The notes: generated from the sequence alone by a model not told the origin. Positions 53,629-62,503 are shown, counted from the stretch's first letter. The stretch: DNA of 64,000 nt from an uncultured Pseudomonadales bacterium (GCA_943842505.1 CALTDI010000004.1:1-64000); one strand, 5' to 3'. Made by a program: numbers and translations.

Positions 53629-54594
53629 ATGGAATCGATAGAGCAACCAAAACAAGACGAACTGAGCGGACTTCTTGCTCTACTTGAGCAGGCGCAGAAA
53701 TCCCTGTCCCAGCACTGGCTGGGAGACGGCTTCGTAATCGAGCTGCTATTGGCTAGCGTGATCACACGCGGACATGTACTTGTAGTAGATGTCCCCGGCG
53801 TGGGCAAGACTACGCTGGCCAAGAGCCTGGCGCAGATCCTCGGGCTCGATTTCAATCGGATTCAGTTCACCAACGACATCCTACCCGCAGACATTTTAGG
53901 CGGCAGCATCTATAACACCAGCGAGGCAAAGTTTTTCTTTTCGCCGGGCCCTATCTTTACCGACTTTCTATTGGCCGACGAGATTAACCGCGCACCTACG
54001 CGAAGTCAGTCAGCCTTCCTGCAGGCGATGGAAGAAGGCTATGTAGCCGCCGACGGGGTCAACCAACCCCTATCTAAACTATTTACGGTGATAGCCACAC
54101 AGAATCCTATCGATTTCGATAGCACCAACCCCCTGCCCGAGGCACAGCTGGATCGCTTCCTGACATCGATAAGCCTTGGCTATCCGGATATGGAAGCGGA
54201 ACTGCATCTACTAGGCGAATACGGCGAGGCGGCAAAACGTAATCCAGAGCCTATCCTGAGCAAGGACTCGGTGACCGCGCTACGCAGCGCCTGTGATGAC
54301 GTGCACCTGCACGCCGACTTGGCCCGTTACATCGTAACGCTGGCGAGAGCGACCCGTGAAGACGCTAACATCAAGCTCGGCATCTCTCCGCGCGGCTCAA
54401 TGCATCTGGCATCTGCCTGTAAGGGCTATGCCCTGGTGAAGGGTCGACAGCAGGTCATTGCCGAAGACGTACAGAAGCTTATCCCGTCGGTGTGGAATCA
54501 TCGTATTCTTCCACGCCATGGTCGCGACAATGACAGCACACAGGCACATGATTTAATGCAGGGCATCGTCGCTAGTGTTCCGGTACCTCGATGA
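53629..54594 (+). CDS. MoxR family AAA+ ATPase
   Basis: This is a 321-residue cytoplasmic ATPase. Walker A is DVPGVGKTTLAKSLAQIL (from about 54), followed by the MoxR segment IQFTNDILPADILGGSIYN, Walker B FLLADEINRAPTRSQSAFLQ, the sensor TVIATQNPIDFDSTNPLPEA and arginine region LDRFLTSISLGYPD; the C-terminal lid has ISPRGSMHLASACKGYALVK. MoxR ATPases act as chaperones for metal or cofactor insertion. It begins the common MoxR-DUF58-transglutaminase set, divergent from the PQQ dehydrogenase; a 133-base gap follows, holding a repeat remnant. Confidence 0.92.
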   Translation: MESIEQPKQDELSGLLALLEQAQKSLSQHWLGDGFVIELLLASVITRGHVLVVDVPGVGKTTLAKSLAQILGLDFNRIQFTNDILPADILGGSIYNTSEAKFFFSPGPIFTDFLLADEINRAPTRSQSAFLQAMEEGYVAADGVNQPLSKLFTVIATQNPIDFDSTNPLPEAQLDRFLTSISLGYPDMEAELHLLGEYGEAAKRNPEPILSKDSVTALRSACDDVHLHADLARYIVTLARATREDANIKLGISPRGSMHLASACKGYALVKGRQQVIAEDVQKLIPSVWNHRILPRHGRDNDSTQAHDLMQGIVASVPVPR

Positions 54595-54600
54595 ATGATA

Positions 54601-54674
54601 TGGGGTCAGAATAAAATCTATTTTGGTATGCTCAGAATGCGTAAATTGTATGGAATAGTTTTCACTGCGACCCC
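54601..54674. repeat. Degenerate REP-like element E inside the MoxR-DUF58 gap
   Basis: GGGGTCAGAATAAAAT starts at 54602 and GACCCC ends at 54674; other positions between no longer pair well. The left arm resembles GGGGTCGGAGGGATT and GGGGTCTGAATCAA of elements A and B. It lies in an otherwise tightly packed operon. Confidence 0.5.
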
Positions 54675-54727
54675 TCTGTCTTCACCTCTATCTCCACCCC
54701 TCTGTCTTTCAAGCTCAGTTCTGCCCC

Positions 54728-56134
54728 ATGAGTGAACTAGCAGACCGCCCTGTTCGAGTACCCGAGGAGATCATACTCGTCCATTGGTGGAGATTGATAC
54801 GCTGGTTCTCGAACCTGCGATTGGTGCCGCGCTGGCACGAACATCGTGCGCGACTTCTGCTTAGGACAATTCGTAGGCTCTATTATGACGGCTTAACCCG
54901 CACCGGAAAAATTGTTCTTATCTGCTCACTACTGATCTTTATGTTTAGCTATAGAGCGAGCAATGGCTTTATGCTCTTCACCAGCGCATTTGCCATAGGC
55001 CTTCTGCTATGGGGCGCTCTACTTGGGTTTATCTATAGGCCGAGAGTGTCTCTGCAGCGAGAAACACCTGGTATCGCCGTGGCAGGCCAGCCTCTATTGT
55101 CGAAGATTAAGATAAATAACAATGGCCGACTTGGCCTCTACAACTTTTCTTTGCGTGAGATGGTTGTGCCCTTTGGTCGCTGGCCGAAAGAATGGTTACG
55201 ACCACATCGACAAAGCTTACCCGCAGGACAGAGTATAAGCCTATCGGTTCAATGTGAGCCGCAGCGGCGCGGTGTGCTCCACTTGTCCGGCCTAGCTGTG
55301 CAGACTTACTTTCCCTTCTTCCTGACTCGGCTGACTACGAGAGTAATTGATGCAGCCGATGTGTATGTGCTGCCCGAGACCCTGAAAGTTTCCATACCGT
55401 CGCTTCGCAACATCGCTGATCAGGCCACTAAGCGCCTAACCCTCGGCAGTGAGAATACGCGAAAAGGGCCATCGCTGGACTACGCTTATTCGCGGCCCTA
55501 CCAAACTGGCGACTCGATGCGCCGCCTGGATCATCGCGCCAGCAGTCGCTATGGCGAACCGATGAGCAAGGTGTTCGAAGGCGTGGAGCAGATTCGCCGC
55601 GACAAGGTCTACCTGGTTATAGATCTGAGCCTCGCCGATTTTCAAGCCTGGCAACGTCGGCCACTCGACGAAGAGCCTCTGGATGAGAGGCTTGCCCTTG
55701 CAGTAGAGATTGGTTTGTCGGCGCAAAATGAAGGCTTTAGCCTTGCCGCAGTGGCGACGGGCAGAGAATGGCACCCGCTTGATAATCTTCATCAATTCCA
55801 TCAGCACATCGCTACCTGCACTCCCGAGAGAGGCTACTCCGATGAACTACAGACGCTTCCCGATTCAGTTCTGCTAGAGGAAGGTATTCATGTGCTGGTG
55901 CTGGGACGATGGACGAAAGAGGCCGAATCATTGGTGGATCGCTGGCAGCACGCCGGCATACTCGTGCTGGTTTTTCTCATCCCGGAATCATTAGCGGATA
56001 GCGGCAGCCTGCCAGAAGAAAATCACTTCGTCGAAGTTCAGTCTCTTCTCGACCATGAAGCGAAGTCTGCTACCGGCCTGCGCGGGCGCGTGAAGGCAAG
56101 GCTTAGCAGGCCCGCGAAGAAGGAAGCCGACTAA
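54728..56134 (+). CDS. DUF58 domain-containing membrane protein
   Basis: This is a 468-residue protein with two hydrophobic helices near the N-terminus (IVLICSLLIFMFSYRA, LFTSAFAIGLLLWGALLGFI) and a large cytoplasmic part. The DUF58 core is RPYQTGDSMRRLDHRASSRY, with a von Willebrand A-like segment before and after (KVYLVIDLSLADF, VLVLGRWTKEAESLVDRW). These proteins partner MoxR ATPases, possibly helping membrane or secreted enzyme maturation. Its stop and the start of the next gene overlap (TAATG), so translation of the two is coupled. Confidence 0.9.
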   Translation: MSELADRPVRVPEEIILVHWWRLIRWFSNLRLVPRWHEHRARLLLRTIRRLYYDGLTRTGKIVLICSLLIFMFSYRASNGFMLFTSAFAIGLLLWGALLGFIYRPRVSLQRETPGIAVAGQPLLSKIKINNNGRLGLYNFSLREMVVPFGRWPKEWLRPHRQSLPAGQSISLSVQCEPQRRGVLHLSGLAVQTYFPFFLTRLTTRVIDAADVYVLPETLKVSIPSLRNIADQATKRLTLGSENTRKGPSLDYAYSRPYQTGDSMRRLDHRASSRYGEPMSKVFEGVEQIRRDKVYLVIDLSLADFQAWQRRPLDEEPLDERLALAVEIGLSAQNEGFSLAAVATGREWHPLDNLHQFHQHIATCTPERGYSDELQTLPDSVLLEEGIHVLVLGRWTKEAESLVDRWQHAGILVLVFLIPESLADSGSLPEENHFVEVQSLLDHEAKSATGLRGRVKARLSRPAKKEAD

Positions 56135-58086
56135 TGCCTCTTGGACAAATTTTTCTGACACTATTCCTTGCTCTACAGTCTCTGCACCTGGGTCTATCCA
56201 TGGAGCTAACAATCATTATTTGGGCTGGCATAGGCCTGAGCGTACTGGGGTCACTCAGGCTGGTGCAAGTGGAGAGACCAACCTGGGGTCTGTCTTTCGT
56301 CTTGTTAGCTACAGGTGGATTTCTCGGCAGCCAGGTGCTCGAGGACTGGGCCATCGAAGGTTCTTGGGCGCAGACCAACGGGCTCGGTGCTGGCCTGGTA
56401 CTCAGCCTTCTGACCTATCAGCTCTGGCTGTTTGCATCCGGAGAATTAAAAGAGGAAAGAGTAAAAAGAAATACGTACTTCGCTCTAGAGCGAAATTCAC
56501 AGACAATTCTCGTTCTAGGTCTGCTGCTAATGTTGTTAATCGCACCGCCAGCACAGACCGTAGTTCAATTTTTTGGCGTACCCGTTGCACTCACGACTAT
56601 TGCGGCAATTTTACTAGCCAGCCTCACACTGATGGCAGACCGCTGCGGCGATAGACTGCTCTCGCGCCTTGCGCTGCTGCTACCACTATTCTTGGTAGCA
56701 CCTTTACTAGGACTACTATTGAGCATTGGCCAGGGTCCGGTTATCTCCGCTCTGGGAGATATATTCCCGCGCGGAGACAACTTTACACCAACAGGTTTTT
56801 CTCCGCGTCAGCAGCTGCGGGCATCGGCCTTTCTGCAGCCTTCAAATCGTGCCGTAATGCGCGCTACCAGCGATAGCCAGCCCAACCAGTACCTTGCCGG
56901 AAACAGGCTCGTCGTGCTGGATGACGATCTCGTGTGGCAGCCAGTCGAGCGGCCTCTGTCAGCTCTCACACTCCTGGATGCCGACATCGATACGACTGGC
57001 GATTTGCGCTATGCAATGGACAATCATCAATACAGGGATAATCTGCCGCCACAGCGCATCGATATTCAGAGCCTGACCAGCACTAATTTTATTTTCATGA
57101 GCCCTAACACTAGCCATTTAATAGGACGCTTCGAAGCGCTAACACGCAATGCTGCGGACATTTGGTCACCTGTTTATGATCGTGGTGCCGACAGACGTTG
57201 GAAGATCGAAACAGGCAACGATTCTGTGCCCGATGTATTTTCCGAAGATAACCTGCAACTACCTGGTTTTTGGGATGCCGAGCTACAGCGCAGGAGCGAA
57301 GAATTTATAGCCAGTGACGAGCAGCAGACCGTCTACAATGTGCTAGATCATTTTATTGCGCGCAGCTATTCGCTGGAGACAAACTTTGACTCAGACAAAC
57401 CCTTCCACGATTTCTTCATCAACGACAGGCCTGCCTATTGTTTCTGGTTTGCAACGGGCGCCACTCTGGCACTGCGCGCCAACAACATACCGGCCCGAAT
57501 CGTAGGCGGCTATGTTATCCATGAGAGAATCTCGCCGCAGATGTGGCTGGTACGCCAGCGCGATGCACACAGCTGGGTTGAATGGCAGGACACCGAAGGT
57601 TATTGGCATACAATAGATCCCACGCCTCCCAGCATCGCGGGCTTCTTTGGCGGATACGAATCGAGTCAGTTTAGTATTCTCTATCATCGTCTAGCGGGTC
57701 AGTGGCAGAAGCTGATAGACGCCGTACTCGCAGACGTACTACTCGCCAATATCGTTCGCTATGGCGGAGTGTTAATCCTATTATTCCTGTTTGTGCGGGA
57801 GTATCGCCGCATACGTGAAAGACGGGATCGGGTCGATTCACGCACATTACGGTGGCAGAAGGTCTGGCAACGCTTCCTTGACGCTGCCAACTTACCTGCG
57901 AACGAATCCTGGACAGCGAGCAGCTATGCCGACAACCTTCCTGAACAGTGGCCCTCGACGCGGGTCGAGGCAACAAAGAAGTTTCTCCAAGACTATGCAC
58001 TACAGCGCTTCTCGCAAGACGACGAACTGGCTATCGAAGAGGTAGAAGACTCCCTAGAGGAATGCCTGAATGTCTTGGCGAAATAA
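56134..58086 (+). CDS. TgpA-like transglutaminase-domain membrane protein
   Basis: This is a 650-residue protein. Residues 1-220 contain six or so membrane helices, then a periplasmic segment holds the transglutaminase-like catalytic site: RPAYCFWFATGATLALRANN (Cys436), RDAHSWVEWQD (His479) and HTIDPTPP (Asp). A final membrane helix (VLILLFLFVREYRRI) and a C-terminal helical region follow. Pseudomonas TgpA is the characterised relative, essential and periplasmic. The gene completes the MoxR-DUF58-TG operon. Confidence 0.9.
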   Translation: MPLGQIFLTLFLALQSLHLGLSMELTIIIWAGIGLSVLGSLRLVQVERPTWGLSFVLLATGGFLGSQVLEDWAIEGSWAQTNGLGAGLVLSLLTYQLWLFASGELKEERVKRNTYFALERNSQTILVLGLLLMLLIAPPAQTVVQFFGVPVALTTIAAILLASLTLMADRCGDRLLSRLALLLPLFLVAPLLGLLLSIGQGPVISALGDIFPRGDNFTPTGFSPRQQLRASAFLQPSNRAVMRATSDSQPNQYLAGNRLVVLDDDLVWQPVERPLSALTLLDADIDTTGDLRYAMDNHQYRDNLPPQRIDIQSLTSTNFIFMSPNTSHLIGRFEALTRNAADIWSPVYDRGADRRWKIETGNDSVPDVFSEDNLQLPGFWDAELQRRSEEFIASDEQQTVYNVLDHFIARSYSLETNFDSDKPFHDFFINDRPAYCFWFATGATLALRANNIPARIVGGYVIHERISPQMWLVRQRDAHSWVEWQDTEGYWHTIDPTPPSIAGFFGGYESSQFSILYHRLAGQWQKLIDAVLADVLLANIVRYGGVLILLFLFVREYRRIRERRDRVDSRTLRWQKVWQRFLDAANLPANESWTASSYADNLPEQWPSTRVEATKKFLQDYALQRFSQDDELAIEEVEDSLEECLNVLAK

Positions 58087-58174
58087 ACCTGGGCGGGCAT
58101 AGCTTTTATCAGCCAGAACTCTTAGTCTCTACTTACAAGTCAAACACGAAAACATCTACAAGGAGAAACAGACA

Positions 58175-58783
58175 ATGCGATCAGTTCACAGAATATCGAA
58201 ATACCTGAGCCTTCCCTTTTTCGGCCTTTCTGCCATGTTGGCAACGTCATTTCTGCAGGCGGCAGACAATGACTGGGTCACACTTATCGATGGTACAGAG
58301 GGAATGGAAAACTTCAATATTGTCGGCGATGCAAACTGGACCGCAAAGGACAATGCTATACAGGCAACCGAAGGCAGCGGTGCTTCCTGGTTGGTAAGCA
58401 AGAAGAACTACAGCAATTTCTCGTTACGCGTCGAATTCTGGGCCAGCGAAGATTCCAATAGCGGTATTTATATGCGCTGCGCAGATGCCAATCGGATTAC
58501 CGATCGTACCTGCTACGAGGCGAATGTATTCGATCAGCGCCCCGACCCCTCCTTTGGCACCGGTGCAATAGTGCACATCGCTCCGGTCGATGAGCCTCGA
58601 CCAATGGTTGGGGGAAAATGGAATGTTTTCGTCATCACCCTAGATGGCGACCATCTAGTGGTAGAACTGAATAACGAGAAAACGGTAGATGTCCGTGATG
58701 ATCTGCTTGCCAGCGGACCGATCGGCTTGCAGTGGGGGCGTGGCGCACTCCGCTTCCGCAAGGTAGTCATAAAAGAACTATAA
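58175..58783 (+). CDS. Exported DUF1080 (3-keto-disaccharide hydrolase-type) protein
   Basis: This is a 202-residue protein with a signal peptide (LPFFGLSAMLATSFLQA/AD) and an AAGGAG site 14 bases before ATG. The single domain is a concanavalin-like beta sandwich of the DUF1080 type: WVTLIDGTEGMENFNIVGDA, NYSNFSLRVEFWASEDSNSG, IYMRCADANRITDRTCYEAN and the end IGLQWGRGALRFRKVVIKEL. Family members hydrolyse 3-keto-glycosides or bind carbohydrate. A terminator at 58804-58840 ends the transcript. Confidence 0.88.
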   Translation: MRSVHRISKYLSLPFFGLSAMLATSFLQAADNDWVTLIDGTEGMENFNIVGDANWTAKDNAIQATEGSGASWLVSKKNYSNFSLRVEFWASEDSNSGIYMRCADANRITDRTCYEANVFDQRPDPSFGTGAIVHIAPVDEPRPMVGGKWNVFVITLDGDHLVVELNNEKTVDVRDDLLASGPIGLQWGRGALRFRKVVIKEL

Positions 58784-58803
58784 AACTAGAACGCAGAAAC
58801 CAA

Positions 58804-58840
58804 AAAGAGGCGGTGAGAAGTTAATCCTCACCGCCTCTTT
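58804..58840. terminator. Bidirectional rho-independent terminator
   Basis: AAAGAGGCGGTGAG (58804-58817) pairs exactly with CTCACCGCCTCTTT (58827-58840) around a 9-base loop, with A- and T-rich flanks. It separates the DUF1080 gene from the convergent SRPBCC gene. Confidence 0.85.
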
Positions 58841-58897
58841 CTATTCAGCTATGCAATAAGCTAAGGCTCTAGCTATATTGCGATTTCCGACTGCCTA

Positions 58898-59386
58898 CTA
58901 CTCGACCATTCCCTTCATAGCGGCGAGAGCACCTTCGAACATGCTACGTCTTCTCGCGACATCCGCATCTTTCTCGGCTTGAGTCTCATAGTTTGAAACA
59001 TCCAGCATCAGGGTGTAAAGCAGCTTAGAGCTGTTCGCGCCTGCAGGTCGTGCTTCGAGAAAGCCATGGTATTGATTGTAGAACCCTTCTTCCGGTACTG
59101 GCTGGGTATAACCGTAAGATAACTCGGTCTCTGCGACGAGAATCTCGATAACCCTGCCACCCAATAATGAGCGCACCGTACCTAGAGCGCCGTCGCCCGA
59201 AGTAATCTCGCAGGGCAGATTAAGCCATTCGCTGATGTCGCAATAACCACCAACCTTGGACCACACCTCGGCGGCAGGCTTGTTGACGTCGATCTCCATC
59301 TCGATGGCGACATATTCGGGCTGCGCTTGGGCCGCAGTGGCGATAAAGCCGATGGCTGCGAACAATGACAAAATAGTACGTTTCAT
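58898..59386 (-). CDS. Exported SRPBCC (polyketide cyclase/Bet v 1-like) protein
   Basis: The ATG at 59386 follows GGAAACACGC and begins a signal peptide (MKRTILSLFAAIGFIATAAQ, then AQPEY), so I use it in place of the in-frame start at 59473. The mature domain (162 residues in total) is a helix-grip fold: VAIEMEIDVNKPAAEVWSKV, YCDISEWLNLPCEITSGDGA, LGTVRSLLGGRVIEILVAET and the C-terminal helix RRRSMFEGALAAMKGMVE. It presumably binds a hydrophobic ligand in the periplasm. It follows the retropepsin-like gene by 87 bases. Confidence 0.8.
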   Translation of the reverse strand: MKRTILSLFAAIGFIATAAQAQPEYVAIEMEIDVNKPAAEVWSKVGGYCDISEWLNLPCEITSGDGALGTVRSLLGGRVIEILVAETELSYGYTQPVPEEGFYNQYHGFLEARPAGANSSKLLYTLMLDVSNYETQAEKDADVARRRSMFEGALAAMKGMVE

Positions 59387-59473
59387 GCGTGTTTCCTTTT
59401 CTTTGATTAATTTCGGTTTGTTGTCGGGGAATTGCTGGTTCAGAGGTAGAAAGTCGACAGACAGCATAAGCAA

Positions 59474-60124
59474 TTATTTAGCTTCCGTCATATACATTCG
59501 CTTATTCACACTATCCAGCGTGATAATGAAGTCCTCAAGCAGCGCCTCTCCAATCGTACCTACAGTCAAGAACTCTGCCTCCGGATCGGACGTGAGCCTC
59601 TCGCCCCTGCCTGCATAATGATCATAGGGAACCTCCAGGTGAGGGATATTTGTCTCCACACTGCGCAGCTTCAAAGCGCCTAGCTCTATAGATACATATT
59701 CGATGAAGAAATCCGATGCCTCAAGCAAAGAATTATCACCGAGAAACTCCGCATCGGTGAGGCCTAAAGACTCACTGGTCGCCCTGTCTAGCAGCATAAA
59801 CTCTCTATAGCCGCTATCGACTCTTAGCCACGTATCCAGGCCCTCTACATTCGCCGCAATGGCTAGCTCGGCCAGCTCAGAGTTGACATGAAAGGCAGTG
59901 CTTGCCTGCGCCTGTAGATCGATAGAGCTGCGATCTAGCGTGCAGACTTCCCCCCTATCGATATCGATCTGCAAAAGCTCATTCTCTCCAATTTCCAGCT
60001 GCAATGCCACGAGCATATCGCCCTGCGCATCAGAGAGACTGCTACAGCCTGTTTCAGCACTGTGGGCTATTTGGCCAATGCTAAGTCCGCAGCCTATTAG
60101 AACAAGGAACAATTTTTTTTTCAT
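59474..60124 (-). CDS. Exported retropepsin-like aspartyl protease family protein
   Basis: This is a 216-residue protein from the ATG at 60124 (an in-frame start at 60169 adds 15 residues; neither has a strong ribosome site). A signal segment (KKLFLVLIGCGLSIGQIAHSA) precedes the domain. WLRVDSGYREFMLLDRATSE replaces the usual FDTG with VDSG, and the closing GEALLEDFIITLDSVNKRMY is the common C-terminal signature of bacterial single-domain aspartyl proteases. Activity is not certain because DSG differs from DTG. It may be divergently regulated by the neighbouring LysR gene. Confidence 0.6.
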   Translation of the reverse strand: MKKKLFLVLIGCGLSIGQIAHSAETGCSSLSDAQGDMLVALQLEIGENELLQIDIDRGEVCTLDRSSIDLQAQASTAFHVNSELAELAIAANVEGLDTWLRVDSGYREFMLLDRATSESLGLTDAEFLGDNSLLEASDFFIEYVSIELGALKLRSVETNIPHLEVPYDHYAGRGERLTSDPEAEFLTVGTIGEALLEDFIITLDSVNKRMYMTEAK

Positions 60125-60169
60125 GCGCAGCGCTAGCCAGATCCCGTAATTAGCAAAACTCAGGGCCAA

Positions 60170-60567
60170 GATTACATCAGAATTTACTCAAGCAATAGTC
60201 ATACAAAAAATAGGGGAAATAGCTCAGGATAAATCTGAGCTGCTCTAGCTTGGTGCGCAGGCACTCGTTTGTGCACAACTCTTCCTCGTCAAAGCTCTAA
60301 TTCCGCCTCATTCCCAGGCACTTCTACGAGATATAAATTTTCCTACCTTGCGCTGATGGGCTTGTTCTAGTGGCTTTCGCAGATTCCAGGCGCGATCTTT
60401 CACGGCTCGTCTTACGGCTGTCATTTCTTTCTCTACTAATAACTAAATTGGCACAAGGATTGCAAAATATGAACCAGTTGCTTCCGCTAAAGCACGACTT
60501 CGATTGACTACCAAGGATTGGGAATCTCTCGAACTTATCCACGGAAGCTCATTTAGGATCTATACCA
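60170..60567. other. Intergenic region between divergent genes
   Basis: About 400 bases between the retropepsin-like gene and the LysR regulator. No open frame is convincing. A LysR-type divergent promoter with T-N11-A boxes would be expected, but I cannot pick one out with confidence. I see no RNA gene or repeat. Confidence 0.4.
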
Positions 60568-61446
60568 ATGCAAACTCATCACCGAGGACTGCGTACTTTC
60601 TGTACCGCGGCCCAGCACCTTAGTTTCAAAAAAGCAGCCAATGAGTTATCCCTGACTCCCAGCGCCGTGAGCCATCAGATCAGCGACCTAGAAGAGGAGC
60701 TAGGTACAAAGCTGTTTAAGCGTATGACTCGTCGCATAACCCTGACCCCTGATGGATCCATTCTGTATGGCGAAATCAGCCCCTATCTGAGGGCGATCGA
60801 TGAGGCCACTAATAAAATTCGTAAGCAAACGACGCGTCACCCTCTGCTAGTGCAGATGCCCGAGTTCTTCGCAAGCGATCTTCTCATGCCGCGCATGAGC
60901 GGCTTTAGCGACGCACACCCGAATATTGATTTACAGATAGAGGGTCTTGGGATTACCGACGCCCAAAATCCAGCCGCTGACATTAATATAGTCCTCTCGC
61001 GCAAGATGCCGAAGGCGATTCAGGTCGCAAAGCTATTTCCTATACGCTATGTACCTGCCTGCAGTCTGGCACAGAAGGAAGAATGGGAGCACGAAGGAAT
61101 CACAGAGCTGGCTGCAATAAAGAAGGCGACAATTTTATTGCACAAGGCTAGACCGAATGCCTGGGATCAGTGGGCAGAAAATGCTGGAGTCGCCGATCTT
61201 CGTCCCAAGAAAATTATCTACGTCGACAGCATGTTCGCTCTGTCCAGGGCTGCAGAACAGAGTGTCGGTATTGCGTTGATGCCGCTTCCGGTTAGCCAGG
61301 ATTGGTTCGATTCAGGATCATTGGTTGCATTGCACGACTCTCATCTTATGACCGAAGACTATTATTGGTTAGTGCTCAACGGTAACAGCAATAAAAGAAT
61401 AGCCCTGACGTTCTGGCATTGGCTAATCGAAACATTTAATCAGTAG
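60568..61446 (+). CDS. LysR-family transcriptional regulator
   Basis: This is a 292-residue regulator with the N-terminal winged helix-turn-helix (residues 5-64): TFCTAAQHLSFKKAANELSL, TPSAVSHQISDLEEELGTKL, FKRMTRRITLTPDG. The effector domain follows (VQMPEFFASDLLMPRMSGFS; SVGIALMPLPVSQDWFDSG). It is close to the GcvA branch of the family. Effector unknown. LysR proteins usually control the divergent neighbour, here the retropepsin-like and SRPBCC genes. Confidence 0.9.
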   Translation: MQTHHRGLRTFCTAAQHLSFKKAANELSLTPSAVSHQISDLEEELGTKLFKRMTRRITLTPDGSILYGEISPYLRAIDEATNKIRKQTTRHPLLVQMPEFFASDLLMPRMSGFSDAHPNIDLQIEGLGITDAQNPAADINIVLSRKMPKAIQVAKLFPIRYVPACSLAQKEEWEHEGITELAAIKKATILLHKARPNAWDQWAENAGVADLRPKKIIYVDSMFALSRAAEQSVGIALMPLPVSQDWFDSGSLVALHDSHLMTEDYYWLVLNGNSNKRIALTFWHWLIETFNQ

Positions 61447-61748
61447 AAAATGATTGAGAACTGAACGTTTGGAAAAAATCAGTAAAGAAGATAGAGAATT
61501 GAGTGAGAAAGATAGATGCGAAATATTCACCCGTTACATTAGGAAACATACTTTGTCACCGCCATCGGTGATCCTTACTATAGGCACAAATCGAGAAACA
61601 GACGGCACACAAATCTAACTGCATCTACTTAAAAAGAGTTGCATTAGTAATGTAAGTAAAAATATCTAAGGACAAATAAATTTCAGCCAGTGTGTTTTGC
61701 GATTTTAAAACCTAACTAACCATTTACCATATTTACAAAGGATCAATC
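61447..61748. other. Intergenic region upstream of the TPR-like gene
   Basis: About 300 A/T-rich bases. No open frame or hairpin terminator is evident after the LysR gene. The end holds AAAGGATCAATC, the ribosome site of the next gene, so its promoter is presumably inside the region. Confidence 0.4.
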
Positions 61749-62237
61749 ATGAAATCTTTCTCACATTCAAAACTTACACTTGTCGCTATCACTCTTGCAT
61801 CTTCGTTAACTACTACTAGCGCATTTGCTGACTATCACTTAACTGCCTTCAGCAACACACTGGGCTTCAAGGCGCTTATTAGCGAAGACATCTCTGCGAC
61901 AGAAGCAACCTTTGCATCGCGCAGCATCAAGAACATGGACTATTTTGAAGCTAACAATCTCTGTGTTGCTCAAATAATTCTGGAGGATTTCGACTCTGCT
62001 ATAGCCAGCTGTAGCAGCGCTCTTGATAAGGCAGGATTTTCCTCAGAGCTTACTATCGAGAAAGAGAAAATCGCGCTGGCGGCGATCTACTCTAATCTGG
62101 CGGTGGCGAAGGCCATGATCGGCGATACTGCTGGCGCGAATGTCGACCTCGAGATGGCGCTAACGCTTAACAAGAGAGACGACAACGCCAATATTAACTA
62201 TGACCTGATTAGCACCAATCTTCTAGCGGGAAGCTAG
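61749..62237 (+). CDS. Secreted TPR-like protein
   Basis: This is a 162-residue protein with a signal peptide (LTLVAITLASSLTTTSAFA/DY). The mature part is helical, with two TPR-like repeats: MDYFEANNLCVAQIILEDFD, SAIASCSSALDKAG, then AAIYSNLAVAKAMIGDTAGA, NVDLEMALTLNKRD. Two cysteines lie in the first repeat and may form a disulfide. Similar small secreted TPR proteins occur in other marine gammaproteobacteria; function unknown. Confidence 0.75.
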   Translation: MKSFSHSKLTLVAITLASSLTTTSAFADYHLTAFSNTLGFKALISEDISATEATFASRSIKNMDYFEANNLCVAQIILEDFDSAIASCSSALDKAGFSSELTIEKEKIALAAIYSNLAVAKAMIGDTAGANVDLEMALTLNKRDDNANINYDLISTNLLAGS

Positions 62238-62344
62238 GCAACAAGCGCTAAGCTAGCAAACGAACAACTCTCCTTGGCTGAACTACTAAGACTGTAATAC
62301 ACTTTTAGTGAATTCAGCATTTTTTTGGTTCGTCGCTTATGTTG

Positions 62345-62473
62345 TTAACGTGCCGCTCGGCCTAGATAGATCTGAAACGTCCTCTCCACATAGTCATCCA
62401 CACCTGGTACAAAAAGCACGGCGAGGATGGTGGCAACAACCGCCACAGCAGTAAAAATATAGAAGTTCTTCAT
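62345..62473 (-). CDS. 42-residue single-span membrane peptide
   Basis: This short gene starts at ATG 62473, preceded by AAAGGGTTTGCATC, and ends at TAA 62347-62345. It encodes MKNFYIFTAVAVVATILAVL followed by FVPGVDDYVERTFQIYLGRA and AR: a single membrane helix with an acidic then basic tail. It begins 30 bases after the stop of the split-barrel gene (62504) on the same strand, so it is probably part of that transcript. I know no family. Confidence 0.6.
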   Translation of the reverse strand: MKNFYIFTAVAVVATILAVLFVPGVDDYVERTFQIYLGRAAR

Positions 62474-62503
62474 GATGCAAACCCTTTAGTTATGAAGCGG
62501 TCG

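Noticed and set aside
60324..60542. 72-codon minus-strand frame upstream of the LysR gene
   Set aside because: Arg/Ser-rich with no ribosome site; it occupies the region where divergent promoters are expected.
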